A DNA stretch of 64,000 nucleotides from Zizania palustris (GCA_019279435.1 JAAALK010000286.1:31185712-31249711), one strand, 5' to 3'. Counted from the first letter of the stretch, positions 1 through 11,813 are shown. Translations and numbers: made by a program. Notes: generated by a model from the sequence alone, not told the origin.

Positions 1-1602
1 AGGAGTTTACTATTTTGTCCCTAGGCCCACAGTCAGTCAGTCGAGTCTGTAAAAATATCCTAAGGGCAGTTTAGTCTTTTCCTTTATTTTAGCGTTTGTA
101 AAAAACCCTAAGAGGCTGGTGAAATATTCCTAGCTATTATGCAGCCTATAAATAGGGCCCCAATCCCTAGGGTTAGGTCACCCTTCCAGAATTCACTTTT
201 TAAATCCATTGGGTCATTTTTATTCTCTTTGCTCTCTGCTCATTCTCCTGCGCGCTGCCAGGAACATTCCTCTGTTCATCGTGAGTTTTTGATTTATCCT
301 GGATCTGGTTTTTCTGCGTGCTGTGATTCTTGTGTGCTGTGATTGAGTATATTTAAATACTACATCGTTTTGTGTGGCTGGAAGCTTTTCTCTTTTGCGA
401 ATGACCTTCTCTGGATGCATCTGTTCTACGGGCTGAGGAGTACTAGTTGCAAGTAGTACTAGTTTCCTGTAGCTAATGTGTGCTAGTTTTCTAGCCTTGC
501 TTTTTCCTGCATAGCCTTTTTGATCGAGTAGACAGGACCAAGTCCCTTTTCTGTCTGTTTCTGGCAAAGCCCCCTTCTTTGTTCGAAGTCCCTCAGCTCC
601 GTGAGGCAGGCTTCGACCTGACATCTCCAAGAGCTTTGCTAGAACTTCAACTTCGAACTTAAACTGTGAACGAAGCTTCGAAGTATGTTCTGAGCTTAAT
701 CTTTGTTCTTTTGCCATACTTCGGCAGTTCTTGCGAAGGTATACTCCAACTCGAGCTTTTCAAAGTCAATACTTCGATCGGCTGCGAAGTTAGATTCGAA
801 CCATGTCTCTCTGATAGACTTCGCTCGGAGTGTGTTGCTGTCCTGTTCGAGTCACAGTTTGTGTGTTCAAAGGTTGTTTTTCGAAGTATGCTTCAAGGCT
901 TCGATCTCTTGTGAGAGCATCAGCACACTTCGATTCGAAGCTGGTCTGTGGTTCGGAGGTTACCACTTCGGTATTCATACCTCGATCAAGCTAGCTTCGA
1001 AGGTAGAGTGTAGGCTTCGATTTGATCTTGCCGCAACATGTTTGGCTTCACTTCTATTTCGAAGGTTGTTTTTCTGTGAACTTTATTCGAAGCTTTCTGA
1101 TCGAATTATAGGCTTCAAAGTACACTGGTTGAAGCAAGTTTCGATACTTTCATACTTCGCTTCGAAGCATACTTCGCATTTTTGTCACACTCGAACTAGG
1201 CTAGTTTCCACAAACTTCGGCCTTCCGCGACAGCTTTTGCTAGACTTTGACAAGGGACTCCGAAGCAAGCTTCGACTCAACGAAGCAGGCTTCCCCAAGT
1301 TTCGAATGGGAGACAAATTTGAACAGTAACTTCTCATCTCTTTTCATGTACACTTAGATCATCTGCTGAGAAGTTTGATTTGCCATGTTTTGAATATTTT
1401 GTTCATCTGCCTGTATTGGTGTTTCTCTGTCTAGGACACCAGTCTTTTCTAGGCTAGATACTTTTAGACTTAGGCAATCTATTCACGCTTTGCTGCTTAG
1501 TCTTTTGAGGTGCGTTGGGTGTTGGGAGCAGGCCATAGATTCAAAAGAATTTTTAAGGCACCCATTCACCCCGCCCCTCTAGTCGCTACTTTCGGTCCTA
1601 CA
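1..1602 (+). repeat. Inverted LTR of element G (incomplete at window edge)
   Basis: This segment is the reverse complement of the LTR at 6607-8400, with scattered differences and some length change. It ends at 1602 in the U5 terminus (GGTCCTACA) and starts inside U3. A TATA box (CTATAAATAG) lies near 148-157, followed by a long stretch rich in TTCGAA-type motifs (about 600-1330). A normal 3' LTR of a minus-strand element would read the other way, so this copy is inverted and its U5 end is fused to pol at 1602/1603. Open frames inside it, including a 208-codon one at 703-1329, have no recognisable domain and are treated as chance. Confidence 0.85.
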
Positions 1603-3806
1603 GACCTTGATGCCACTCCCGTCCTTGTCCAGGCCACCAGATGTGCCCATTGGGGTCATCTGTGGCTTCAGCTCTCCACCAAAGTCAAATTTTTTCAACA
1701 TGTCTCGAGTGTACTTACCTTGGTGAATGAAGGTGCCGTCCTTGGTCTGCTTGATCTGGAACCCTAAGAAGTACTTGAGCTCACCCATGAGGCTCATCTC
1801 AAATTCACTGTGCATCTGCTCAGAAAACATGGACACAAGATAATCAGTAGTACCACCAAAAAAAAATACCATCCACGTAAATCTGAAGCAACTCTGAGAA
1901 AAAAGAGAGTCTTATCCACAGAACCCATCACAAAGCCCTTCCCCAACAAAAACTGCTTCAACCGGTCATACCAAGCCCTAGGGGCTTGCTTCAACCAGTA
2001 GAAAGCTTTCTGCAGCTTAAAAACATGTCGAGGAAACATAGGGTTCTCAAAACCAGGGGGCTCCCTAACATATACTTCCTCCTCTTCTTGCATGACATTA
2101 ATCCAATTAGAATCAGAAAGAGCATGAGAAACGTCTCTGGGCTCAAAAGATGCAACAAAAGCAGATTCAGCAAACACGGCAAGAGAATCAACAGATGAAT
2201 GCAAAGTTCTCTCAGTCAAATCACCGATGATGAGCTCTGAGGGGTGATCACGCTGAACTGCTCGGGATCCCTGGTGATCTAAAGTCACCTCACCGGAGTC
2301 AGCAGCTGACACCTCTGGACTCGACTGAGGGGGCTCGATCGAAGTGGAAGAAGTGATCAGAGGTCCGCCCTCATCCTCAGTCGAAGTCTCAAAAGGTGTG
2401 GGCTCTGCAGGCTGTGTAGACGGCCCACCCTCATCAGCAGCTGGAGTGTCATCATCTTCTTTGAAGATGGACTCTCCGAGCTCACCATCTCCAGAAGGCT
2501 CAAAAGAAGGGTTCAAAGAAGGCAAGGACTCATCAAATGAAACCTCACAAGTCTCGACAAGCTGCTGGGAGTCGAGGTTCCAAACTCGGAAGCCTCGAGA
2601 ATGCAAAGCGTAGCCAAGAAAAACTTCGTCCCAGCAACGAGACTCAAACTTGTCCAAATGCCCTCCCTTCTTGAGCACAAAGCACTTGGAGCCAAACGCT
2701 CGCAAGTGGCTCACCTTGGGCTGTCTGTCAAACCTCAACTCGTATGAGGTCTTACCTAGGTAAGCTCTAAGAAAAATGCGGTTGGCCAAATAGCAAGCCG
2801 TGTTCATGGCTTCAACCCAAAAGCGCCTAGGAGTCATGTGCTCATCGAGCATCGTCCTGGCCATCTCGACTAGCGTGCGGTTCTTTCGTTCCACAACGCC
2901 ATTCTGTGGCGGAGTGTAAGGAGCAGAAAACTGATGGTCAAGACCCTGATCACTACAGAAGCTGACGAACAGAGAGTTCTTCAACTCAGAGCCATTGTCG
3001 GAGCGAATTTCTCGCATCCGACCATTGTTCTCATTCTTCAGCTTCAAAATCAAGTCATGAACAAAATGAAAAGTTTCATCCTTAGACTCCAAAAAGAAAA
3101 CCCACGAGAATCGAGAAAAGTCGTCAACAATCACAAGCGCATACCACTTCCCACCGACTGAGCGTACCCGAGCTGGACCGACAGTGTCCATATGTAACAG
3201 CTCGCCCGGATTAAAAGTCATCACCTGAGTCACAGGTGAGTGAGAAGCGGCAAACATTTTCCCATGACGACAGGGATGGCAGACTAGATCCTTCTCTATT
3301 TTAAGCTTGGGCAATCCTCGGATGAGGTCCATAGAGCTCAACCTGACTAGCAGATCAAAACTCAAATGACCTAATCTCCTATGCCACTTCCAGAGCTCAG
3401 AGGAGGATCCAGCATTCAAACAGTGAGAAGGGCCAAAAGAACTAGAGAAGTCAATCCGAAAAACATTACTAAAAGGTAAGATCGAGCAAATCAAAGATCC
3501 TCTAGAATCAATCACACAAGAACTACCCTTCTTAAAACGAACCTCCAGACCATCCTCAAGAAGTTGCGAAACAGAAATCAAATTGAAGTTCAAATTTCCA
3601 ACCAAAGCAACATTCTTCAAAGAGAAATGATCAGAGATGTGAATTGAACCAATACCGTTTACCTTCCCTTGACCACTGTTCTCGAATGTGATGTACTCTT
3701 TGGAGCTCGGGGAAGTGTGACTGGAGAACCATCTGCGATGTCCCATCATGTGGTGAGAGCATCCTGAGTCCATGATCCAAACGTCCTCCAGTCCCCAATC
3801 CTGCAC
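1603..3806 (-). pseudogene. Element G pol fragment: protease edge, integrase, partial RT
   Basis: Minus-strand copia pol. From its start come the WIMDSGCSHHM protease-type motif, a GAG-pre-integrase domain with HRRLGH and a CHPC pair, then the integrase core with HMDTVG, SDNGSE and NGVVERKN, so the D, D and E catalytic residues are all present. The RT is damaged. It jumps in frame from WINVMQEE straight to EVYVREPPGFE, losing roughly 130 residues that the family normally has. Poly-T tracts around 1858-1866 and 1895-1905 shift the frame, and the catalytic YVDD reads YVDG near 1875. Homology ends at 1603 before RNase H, where the inverted LTR begins. Non-functional. Confidence 0.88.
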
Positions 3807-5132
3807 AATCAGTGGTTGTAAGGGGGAGCGAACGGTCCGGCACCAGGTTTAGCAAAATAACTAAACCAGTGTCGAGCCATCTGCTCAAAAGACGGAAAGC
3901 AAAAACCATCAGAAGGGTTTGGACCAAAGCGCGGCTCAAAGCGCGGTCCTCGGTTCTGCCTAAAACCTCGGCCACGAGGTCCAGGACCGTAGCCAAAACG
4001 GCCTAGAGCTCTGCCGGAGCGAACACCACCATCTGGAGCACAGTCATGAAAGTCATCTCCTCTACCACCACCTACACAACGTGGCCTTGCCTCCAGCCTC
4101 TCCCCGCGTCGAGGAACTCTCAGTCTACCACCCTGCTGGTAGAACTGCTCCTGACCACCGTGAGCTCTCTCTGCTCTCTCAACCCGCTTCCTCCTGAAGC
4201 AGAACTCCGCAAGATGCTCGTCTCTCTGACAATAGTCACAATGATAGGTGGGCTTCTTGGGATGTGGTTGAGGCTTGGGGTTCTTGGGCTTAGTGGTGTT
4301 TGGTTTAGTCTTCTTGGGTTGAGAGGGTCCAGGAAGAGAGTCAAGAGAAGTGTGGAGGTGTTTGGGCTTTGGAACCCAGATGGGCTTCTTGGGTGGAGCT
4401 TTGGGCTATTCTTGGATCACTCCATCCTTGGGATGACTAGCCTGGAAAGACTCAGTGGAGTGAGTCTTGGGGTATCTCTACTCTAGAGTCAATTTACTCC
4501 ACTCCACTGCCCGGCTAATGGCACTCTCAAAGTCAGCCTTGGTGTAGGTGTAATCTACCCCAAACCCATCCTGCCTTTTAAACTGCTAGATCATCATGCC
4601 GAGCTGTGGCTCTCTGGCACAGATCCAGCTCAGGATAGAACGGAGGTAAAAATTTTCATTCTGAGAATCAGCTATCTCCTTTCTCAAGGAAGCTAGAACC
4701 TCCAGCTGAGATAAGCAGGTCTCACACTCGCTATCTACCTGGAAAGACTTCTCGGCTTTCAGCTTAATCAACTCCAGTCTAAGAGACAAGCAGTTCTCAC
4801 AGACAGTGGGTGGAACTAACAGTGTCTCAAGCTCTAGCCTAGTCTGACCCAGCTCACCTCTCACTCTCTCCAACTCACCCAAATGCTCATCGCCCTTGGC
4901 TTTCAGCTCAGCTAAACTAGCTAGATGAGATGGGCAATCAGCACAGGACACGACGATAGTGGCTTGAGCATCTTTCAAGCTCAGTGGCCAAAGCGTCCCT
5001 CTCATCAACCCTTTTTGTGTACCTGGACTTCAGAGTCGATAGGTCACACAGAAGCACCTCACACTTTGGGCACTCACTGCTATCACCCAAGCAAGGGGAA
5101 GAACATAGACTCTCGATTCTGCCGTTGGCCAC
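3807..5132 (-). pseudogene. Element G gag C-terminal and linker region, second zinc knuckle
   Basis: Minus-strand continuation between the first zinc knuckle and protease, broken by several stops. It shows a coiled-coil-like, cysteine-containing part (4586-5008) and a proline/lysine-rich part. A second CX2CX4HX4C knuckle (CDYCQRDEHLAEFC) follows near 4195-4240, then an arginine/glycine-rich stretch and a MARHWFSYFAKPG segment just before protease. A second knuckle and a long variable region ahead of protease fit Sirevirus-type gag-pol proteins. I see no intact frame through this part, so it is annotated as pseudogene. Confidence 0.7.
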
Positions 5133-5155
5133 GGAAAGCTCACTCTCTAATTCAT

Positions 5156-6547
5156 CTATCCTCTTCTTAGCCCCCTAAGCAGTTTTTCCCGATATTTTAA
5201 CTCTTGACGTTTGCATTCAAGTAAATCAACGATTTCGCGTTCATAAGATGATACCTTTTCGTTGTTGTCATCGTCGTAGTCATCGGAGGAGCCCTTCTCT
5301 TCCTTATCCCCAAGAGCCATTGAGCAGAAGCTCTTGCGGGATCTTCGGCGTTGATGTGAGCAGCTCTTCAGTCTGTCCCCGAAGGCCATGAAGCAAAGGC
5401 CCGCCGGATCGTCCTTGTCCTTCCCCTTCCTAATGACGATCTCCTCATCGCTTGAGCTCAATGAAGACGAAGAAGACGTGGACCGCTTGGAGTAGTTCTT
5501 CTCCATCTCAGCGAAGAAAGCCTTGTCGCGCTTCTTGTTCTCACGCCGGTAGTCCTTCAGGGCTTTTCTGAAGAATCTGGTCTTTGGCTTGCCCTTGTTG
5601 AAGGAGGAGCTGTCGTGCTTGCCAGAGTCATGAAATCCACCACCGGTGCCCTTCTTGTGTCCATTGCGCTTGGGGCAGTCGGCAATGAAGTGTCCTGGGT
5701 CACCACACTCAAAGCACCCGGATTTTGTGCCGTGTCTCTTGAACATTCTTTTGTCATAAACACGACGAACCCGGTTGTTAAAAAGACACAGGTCATCATC
5801 TCCCAAGGACTCAAGCTAGTCCTCAGTGATAAACAACAAAGAGAACTCAGCACAGCTCACAGAAGAGGGATCAACAGAAGGTGTAGCAAGGGCCAGAGAC
5901 TTTGATCCAGAGCCAGTGAGATTTGATCTTAACTGGATATCAACCTCGGTGGCCTTTAGCTTGCTAAACAACTCAGAAATGGTCAAGGTATCATAAGATG
6001 TGCTCTCAATGATAGAGGATACCTTGATCTCCTAGATCTTTGGGTCCAAGCTGTGGAGAACCTTGAGCGTCTGCTCGTGATCTGAGACTAACTGAACACC
6101 CTCAGCCTTGTTGTCCCGAAGCTTGTTTATGATCGATTGAAAACGATCAAACAACGCTTCAACAGATTCACCCGGCTTTTGTGTGAAGTTCTCATATTCA
6201 CGCCGGTAGGTCTGATAGAGCCGAGCCTTGAACTAGGCTGTCCCCTCATGGTGTGCCTTGAGGGTAGCCCAGATCTCTCTTGCAGTGGAGAGATGGCTCA
6301 CACGCTCAAACTCAGTGGGACCTAAACCAGAAAACAAAATGTTCATAGCTTTACTATTGTTCAGATGCTGGGCAATGATACCAGGAGTACCATGCTCAGC
6401 AACTGGCAATATGACAAACGTAGCGTGAACGCAAATGTTCCAGATGTTCGAGCTTTGGCTCATGAGATAGGCTCGCATGCGAGTCTTCCAATAATTATAG
6501 CCATAAGCTTCCAATGACGGGACCTTTCCAGGAGACGTCATGATCAC
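5156..6547 (-). pseudogene. Element G gag (capsid and first zinc knuckle)
   Basis: Gag starts at 6547 about 40 bases after the PBS (MIMTSPGKVPSLEAYGYNYW, the usual copia gag opening). It continues as a UBN2-like capsid region with conserved W, L and F spacing, interrupted by TAG stops near 6234 and 6033 and another near 5818. The 5156-5806 part is open and holds the CX2CX4HX4C nucleic-acid-binding knuckle (CFECGDPGHFIADC) near 5675-5716, followed by a lysine-rich and then a serine/acidic-rich tail. Gag would form the virus-like particle that packages element RNA. The stops make this copy non-functional. Confidence 0.85.
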
Positions 6548-6588
6548 TATTGGGGTTTAGAACCGGTTAAGGTATTGAAAAACCCTAA

Positions 6589-6604
6589 CCAGGCTCTGAT
6601 ACCA
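6589..6604 (-). other. Element G primer-binding site (Met-tRNA type)
   Basis: On the minus strand this reads TGGTATCAGAGCCTGG. Its first 12 bases match the 3' end complement of initiator Met-tRNA, the usual primer of plant copia elements. It lies 2 bases from the LTR end (TCCTACA) and shows that the LTR at 6607-8834 is the true 5' LTR of G. Confidence 0.9.
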
Positions 6605-6606
6605 CT

Positions 6607-8834
6607 TGTAGGACCAAAAGTAGCGACCCGAGGGGGGTGAATGGGCGCCTAAAAATTCTTTCAAATCTATGGCCTGCTCCCAACACCCAACGCACCTCAA
6701 GAGACTTAAGCAGCAAAACAGATCATCAAAGCCTAAAAGTATCTAGACTAGAAACGACCGGTGTCCTAGACAGAGAAACACCAATACAGTGCTAATAGGA
6801 AGATAAACGAAGTATTCAAAACATGGCAGATCAAACTTCTCAGCAAATGATCTAAGTGCACATAGAACGAGATGAGATGTTACTGTTCAAAATTTGTCTC
6901 CTATTCGATACTTGGCGAAGCCTGCATGGTGCGAAGCATGTAGATGATGAAGCCTGCTTCAAATGTCGAAGCCCGCTTTGCAGTGTCGAAGCCTGCTTCG
7001 CAGTGTCGAAGCGTGCTTCGGAGTTCAATGTCGAAGTCTGTGCCGAAGGTTAATGTAGTCGAAGCTTGTCCGGAGGTGTCGTGCGAAGTTGTAAGATGTC
7101 GAAGGTGTCCTTCGAAGATGTTGTGCGAAGGTGTATACTGCGAGGTGGGCTTCGACAATGTATATCGAAGCCTACAGTTGAAGTACCTTCGCACAGTGCA
7201 AGGAGACGCAGCAAAGTATTCGTACAACCAGAGACTCTGAAGGCTGTCAGCGAATTACCTTCGAAACCAAAACTTCGATGCCTATACTCCGAAAAGAGAG
7301 CTTCGAACAAAGTTCATAGAGAAGCAAGCTTCGAAAGAGAAGCGAAGCCAAACAAACAGCAGCAAGACCAAATCGAAGCCTGTGACACAACCTTTGAAGT
7401 CAGCTTCCTCGAGGTATTACTACCAGAGTGGTAACCTTCAAAACAAAGTTCACCTTCGAACTAGAGTATACTGGTGTGCACACACAAGAAACCGAAGCCT
7501 AGACACACACTTTGATTCTCAACCTTCTAACGCACACACCGAGATCTATAGAAATGACAACAGCAGAATTCTCGGAAAACACACTCCGAGCGAAGTCTAC
7601 CAGAGAGACATGCTTCAAAGCAAACTTCGAAACCTGTCGAAGTACACTTCGCAAAAACTGCCAAAGTATGTCAAAACAAAACCTTAGAACAGAGCACACT
7701 TCGATGCTAGGTTAATAGTTCAAGTTCGGAGTTGAAAGTTCCAGAAAAGCCTTTGGAGAAGTCTGGTCGAAGCCTGCTTCACAGAGCAGAAGGACTTCGA
7801 ACAAAATAGGGGGCTCCGCCAGAAACAACACGAGACAAGCCAAGTACTATCTTCTCGATCAAAAGGCCATGTCAGGAAAAGCAAGGCTAGAGAACTAGCA
7901 TACTGTAGCTACATAAAATAGGTACTACTTGTTGCTACAGGAACAAGCAAGTAGTACTAGTACTCCTCAGTCCGTAGAACAGAAGAAAATAGAGAAGATC
8001 GAATGCTCAGGAATAAAACAATGCACGCAACACGAAGCTGCAAAGCCACAAGAAACGCTGCACACCGAAAGATAGGAACAAAATCTCTGCAGAATCTTGA
8101 AGAACAAGAGGAACTCACGATGAGCAAGACAGGAACCTGGCGGCGCGCATGAACAGGAGCAGGAGAAGGACAAAGTGACCCAATAGATTAGAAAAGTGAT
8201 TTCATTCAAGGGTAACCTAACCCTAGGGATTGGTGCCCTATTTATTGGCTGCCCAATAGCTAGGAATATTCCACCAGCCCCTTAGGGTTTTTTACAGACG
8301 CTTAAATAAAAGGAAAAGACCAAACTGCCCTTAGGATATTTTTACAGACTCGTATGACTGACTGTGGGCATAAGGACAAAATAGTAAACTCCTATTTACA
8401 GATGACTTATCCGGAAGCTAAGCTTTCGTAGCGACTACGGCTTCTCTTCGGGACATTCTGATGCGAGATCAGCGATCATCAGTTTTGCGCCAAAACTGAC
8501 AAAGCCTCCACCGACTTTGCACTAGGTACCCGGATTGGGCCGGCCTGATTCCGCAGCTCTCTCAGCCTGGCAATCACTCGTCGCCCGTGTACCTGAGTCA
8601 ATCCTGGTCAACAGCCCAGTGGATCCTCTGCTGCTCCTAGCCCATGTACCTAGATTGGGCTAGCCCGACTTTGCGGCCCCTTTGCCCGACAGTCACTCGC
8701 TGCCCGTGTACCTGAGTCACACGCGGCGCAGACACAGCAAATCACCTCTCTTCTTTTGTCCTCTTTGACTACCGTTGACAATGACTCATCACATCTGGAG
8801 CCATGAGGCCCACGCTCTTCAGCATGGCTCCTCA
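6607..8834 (-). repeat. 5' LTR of element G
   Basis: On the minus strand the LTR starts TGAGGAGCC at 8834 and ends TCCTACA at 6607, directly next to the PBS. About 2.23 kb is long even for copia and fits the Sirevirus/Maximus range. A TATA-like AATAAATAGGG lies near 8236-8246. The U5-side 1.2 kb is crowded with TTCGAA, CGAAGC and GCTTCG words. The U3 start sits in a near-palindrome (GGAGCCATG ... CATGGCTCC, 8797-8832). An alternative U3 start is TGTAAATAGGAG at 8400, but homology with the neighbouring LTR continues to 8834. Confidence 0.8.
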
Positions 8835-10638
8835 TAGACTTCATCAAACACTCAAAATTTCCGAAGCCTGCTGAATGACCTTCGCAGTTTGCTCTCTGAG
8901 ATCAGTCCACAAAAATATTCCAAAGAACTTTGTACTCAGTGAAGCTACGGCTAACAACCTCCGAAGCAAGCCTTGCACACACTCCGGACAGCCACCTTCG
9001 CACGGATGTACGAAACACACAACTCTACACGAATCAATGGATTTTCGAAGTATGTCCTGCAGACTTCGCTGTGATCACATGAAGACAAAACATTTCAGGG
9101 ATACTTCGCACGAGTTAGGAACCAAAGTGCTACACAGACTCCGTAGGACCCACGCTAAGGCTCCGAACCCCTAGCCGAACCTGGGCGGAGCCACCTCGCT
9201 AATAAACTTCGTACTAGGTATACTTCGAACCTACACCATACACTCTCTGAACGCTTTCTTGCAAACTACATCGGCGAAGGTACCAGAACCTTTGCAAGAA
9301 AACAAAAAGCACGAAGTGCATACTAGGACCTAGCCTACGCCTCTTGTGAACCAGAACAAAACACAGCTGGCTAACAAGCAACCTTGCAACTAGTACCTAG
9401 AAGAAACTAGCTCTTGCAGCTACAAGTAGACTAGACAAAAAGGCTATTCGTGCTAGAACCACACAGCACAGGAATAAATCAATTTCTGACCTGCTGTTCT
9501 GTTGTATTGACTCCTGAACACTCCTTGGCTGCCGTGTTGCAGAACATGCAGATACTCAAGTGCCTGCAAAACCACATGCAATGCAACTACTCATAGCTGC
9601 AGGCTATTACGCAGTGTTGGAGCGGCAAAGAATAGCCTAGGCTGCTGCGAGCTACAAAGCAGAGCAGATTAAACACGCAAACAAAAACCATGCCAAGCAA
9701 GGGAAACTTCAGTCACGAACAAAAACTCTCAACAGTAAAAATACTACTATGCACTAGTAGTCTGAAAGCTTGCACGCGAGACTACAGTTCATATCAATAG
9801 GCTACTGTAGAAACAGAACTCCATGTAGCAAACTCTGAACAGAAAACATACTAAACATACACGTAGATCGAGGCAACAAAGTAATGACTTCACAGCGTGA
9901 CAATTTGAAAATAGCTCAAAGATATCAGAACCTGGATGGAGGATTGCTAGACAAACGGTTGAAGAGAAAAAGGAAATCTCTTGATGAACAGGAACACAAA
10001 ATCACTGGCGGCACACACAGGAGAAAAATGACCCAATCCTTTTTATTAGTAAAGTAATTTTTAGAAAGGGTAACCCTAACCCTAGGGATTGGGGCCCTAT
10101 TTATAGGAAGCCCAATAGCCTAGGAAAATACCAAAATACCCTTAGGGTTTTTACAGACGCTGAAATAAAATGGAAAAGACCAAACTGCCCTTAGGATATT
10201 TTTACAGACTCGACTGAGTGACTATGGGCCTAAGGACAAAATAGTAAACTCCTATTTACAGATGACTTATCCGGAAGCGGAGCTTTCATAGCGCCGAAAC
10301 TGACAAAGCGTCCACCGACTTTGCACCAGGTACCCGGATTGGGCTGGCCCGATTCCGCAGCTCTCTCATCCTAGCAATCGCTCGCCGCCCGTGTACCTGA
10401 GTCAATCCTGGTCAATAGCCTAGTGGATCCTCTGCTGCTCCTAACCCATGTACCCAGATCGGGCCAGCCCGACTTCGTGGCCCCTCTGCCCGATAATCGC
10501 TTGCTGCCCGTATACCTGTGTCACATGTAGCCCAGATACAGCAGGTCTTCTCCTCTCTTTGTGTCCTCTTGACTTCCATTGACAATGACTCATCACATCT
10601 GGAGCCATGAGGCCCATACTCTTCAGCATGGCTCCTCA
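8835..10638 (-). repeat. Second G-family LTR, head-to-tail with the first, truncated
   Basis: The 9400-10638 part matches 7860-8834 (TATA region, the AGGAGTTTACTATTTTGTCC segment, GATGACTTATCCGGAAGC and the terminal near-palindrome) in the same orientation. It begins TGAGGAGCC at 10638. Its other end at 8835 does not reach the TCCTACA terminus, so its U5 end is missing. Similarity over 8835-9400 is weaker, although the TTCGAA/CGAAG word bias persists. It could be the remains of an earlier solo LTR or the product of a tandem LTR rearrangement. The ORFs in it have no recognisable domain. Confidence 0.7.
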
Positions 10639-11034
10639 ATGACTCGAAGCTCAAGGGGAGCGACTAGAGAATCACATCAATGGCCAAGTATGGATCTAGT
10701 GGAGAACCCAGTCTCTCCAAGGTTTTAATGTAAAAAATCATCCTTATCATATGAGGACTCACGAGGCTCTCTTATACCAACGTGCTCCCAAACAAGGACT
10801 TAGATATATAATACCTCTCAGCTCATGCCTTGTTCTGAAACATGACCTTGAGGGCTACGATCATATCATAAGCATTTCTATCCTCATATTGTTTCTGAAA
10901 CTCAAAGGACATGCAGGCAAGCATCAAGCAGCTGACATCCACAAAATCACTAGCATGCTTCTCATAAGCATGTTTTTCTGTTGTAGAAGCATCTTCCCCT
11001 GTTTCATCAGAGTGGGGTTCCTCTAGAACATAAT
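10639..11034 (-). pseudogene. Element H gag, C-terminal fragment (copia UBN2)
   Basis: The minus-strand translation contains SFEFQKQYEDRNAYDMIVAL, then MFQNKA, a stop, AERYYISKSLF, and a stretch ending AIDVIL-stop-SLP. This is the UBN2 capsid region of a copia gag. It is the direct continuation of the gag N-terminus at 22406-22552, from which it is separated by element A. It has several stops and is cut at 10638 by the G-type LTR. The broken frame and double interruption make H the oldest element in the window. Confidence 0.82.
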
Positions 11035-11436
11035 TGTTGGCGTAAAAGATTACGCTAAGAGGTTTAGAAAACTAAGTGTCTGATAAACGAAGTGTTTGTT
11101 TAAGTAAACTATTCCAAGCCTCCGAGATGGGTAATAGCTTGAGATAGTTCGAAGTGTGTATTGAATATATGAGTATTCATTACCCTATATAGAGTGAAGA
11201 GGGGTATTTATAGACCGAATACATGGGAAAAGACTTCTTTACCATTTAATTACAACCGACTAAGAATATACTATTTAGTATTCCTCGTAGGGGCAAAAGA
11301 GTAAAAAGCTAAACTAATTAGTGAGAAGATAAATCTTCTGCCCTCGGAGATCAAGGTTCCTGACTTCGTTTCTTCTGCTCGTGTTGACATGAAAATGTCC
11401 TTGGCTTTTGGAGGATGAAATATTTTCGCCCCAACA
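11035..11436 (-). repeat. 3' LTR of element A
   Basis: It starts TGTTGGCG and ends CCCCAACA on the plus strand (402 bp). A TATA box (CTATAAATAC on the minus strand) lies near 11203-11213. Compared with the other LTR (21897-22405) it lacks about 110 bp corresponding to roughly 22192-22310. The minus-strand purine tract GAGGGGCTAC abuts it at 11437-11446, as expected for the plus-strand primer site. Confidence 0.9.
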
Positions 11437-11804
11437 GTAGCCCCTCAAATACTTCTCTCCGAATTGTCTATGCAAGGAAGAGGGCAGTATACACAAGAAA
11501 TAATTTCATGCCTAGAATTTAGAAAGAAACTTGAAAAACTTTACCATTCTTAGAAGCATTCAGAAGCTGAAGGTCTTCGGACCAAATTTTGTGCGGAGGT
11601 ATTCACTGAAATAGCTTCGGAGATGGATCCTTGGTGAGGCTAATGTAATCGTTAGAATAAAAAAAATAGTCGTTACTCCTTAAGGAGACTAACGGTCGTT
11701 TCATTTCCGCAAGCGTGACTTCCCATGAAATACCTCTTCAAATTATAATGGTATTGAGGACGTAACAGGACACCCAAGCGGCACACTGTGACGAAAAGTA
11801 CATG

Positions 11805-11813
11805 CTATAAATA
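11805..11813 (+). promoter_or_regulatory. TATA box of the antisense gene in element A
   Basis: CTATAAATA lies about 100 bp upstream of the antisense gene start codon (11909) and on the same strand as that gene, opposite to gag-pol. A TATA-like box at a similar distance precedes the homologous gene in element C. This suggests an internal promoter driving the antisense gene independently of the LTR. Transcription is not shown by sequence alone. Confidence 0.6.

Larger units (their letters stand above)
1..8834 (-). mobile_element. Element G: rearranged Ty1/copia (Sirevirus-like) retrotransposon
   Basis: Read on the minus strand the order is LTR (8834 to 6607), Met-tRNA-type PBS, gag with two zinc knuckles, integrase, a deleted reverse transcriptase, and then an LTR of the same family in inverted orientation (1602 to 1). 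RNase H and a correctly oriented 3' LTR are missing. The order gag-IN-RT defines Ty1/copia. The long gag with a second CCHC knuckle and the roughly 2.2-kb LTR suggest the Sirevirus (Opie/Ji/Maximus) group, which is an inference. The left end lies outside the window. The right end abuts a second G-type LTR, which in turn abuts the gag of element H. The coding part is dead: several stops, frameshifts and a large RT deletion. Confidence 0.85.

Noticed and set aside
703..1329. 208-codon ORF in the inverted G LTR
   Set aside because: It is not conserved as an open frame in the other G LTRs and consists of TTCGAA-rich sequence. No domain.
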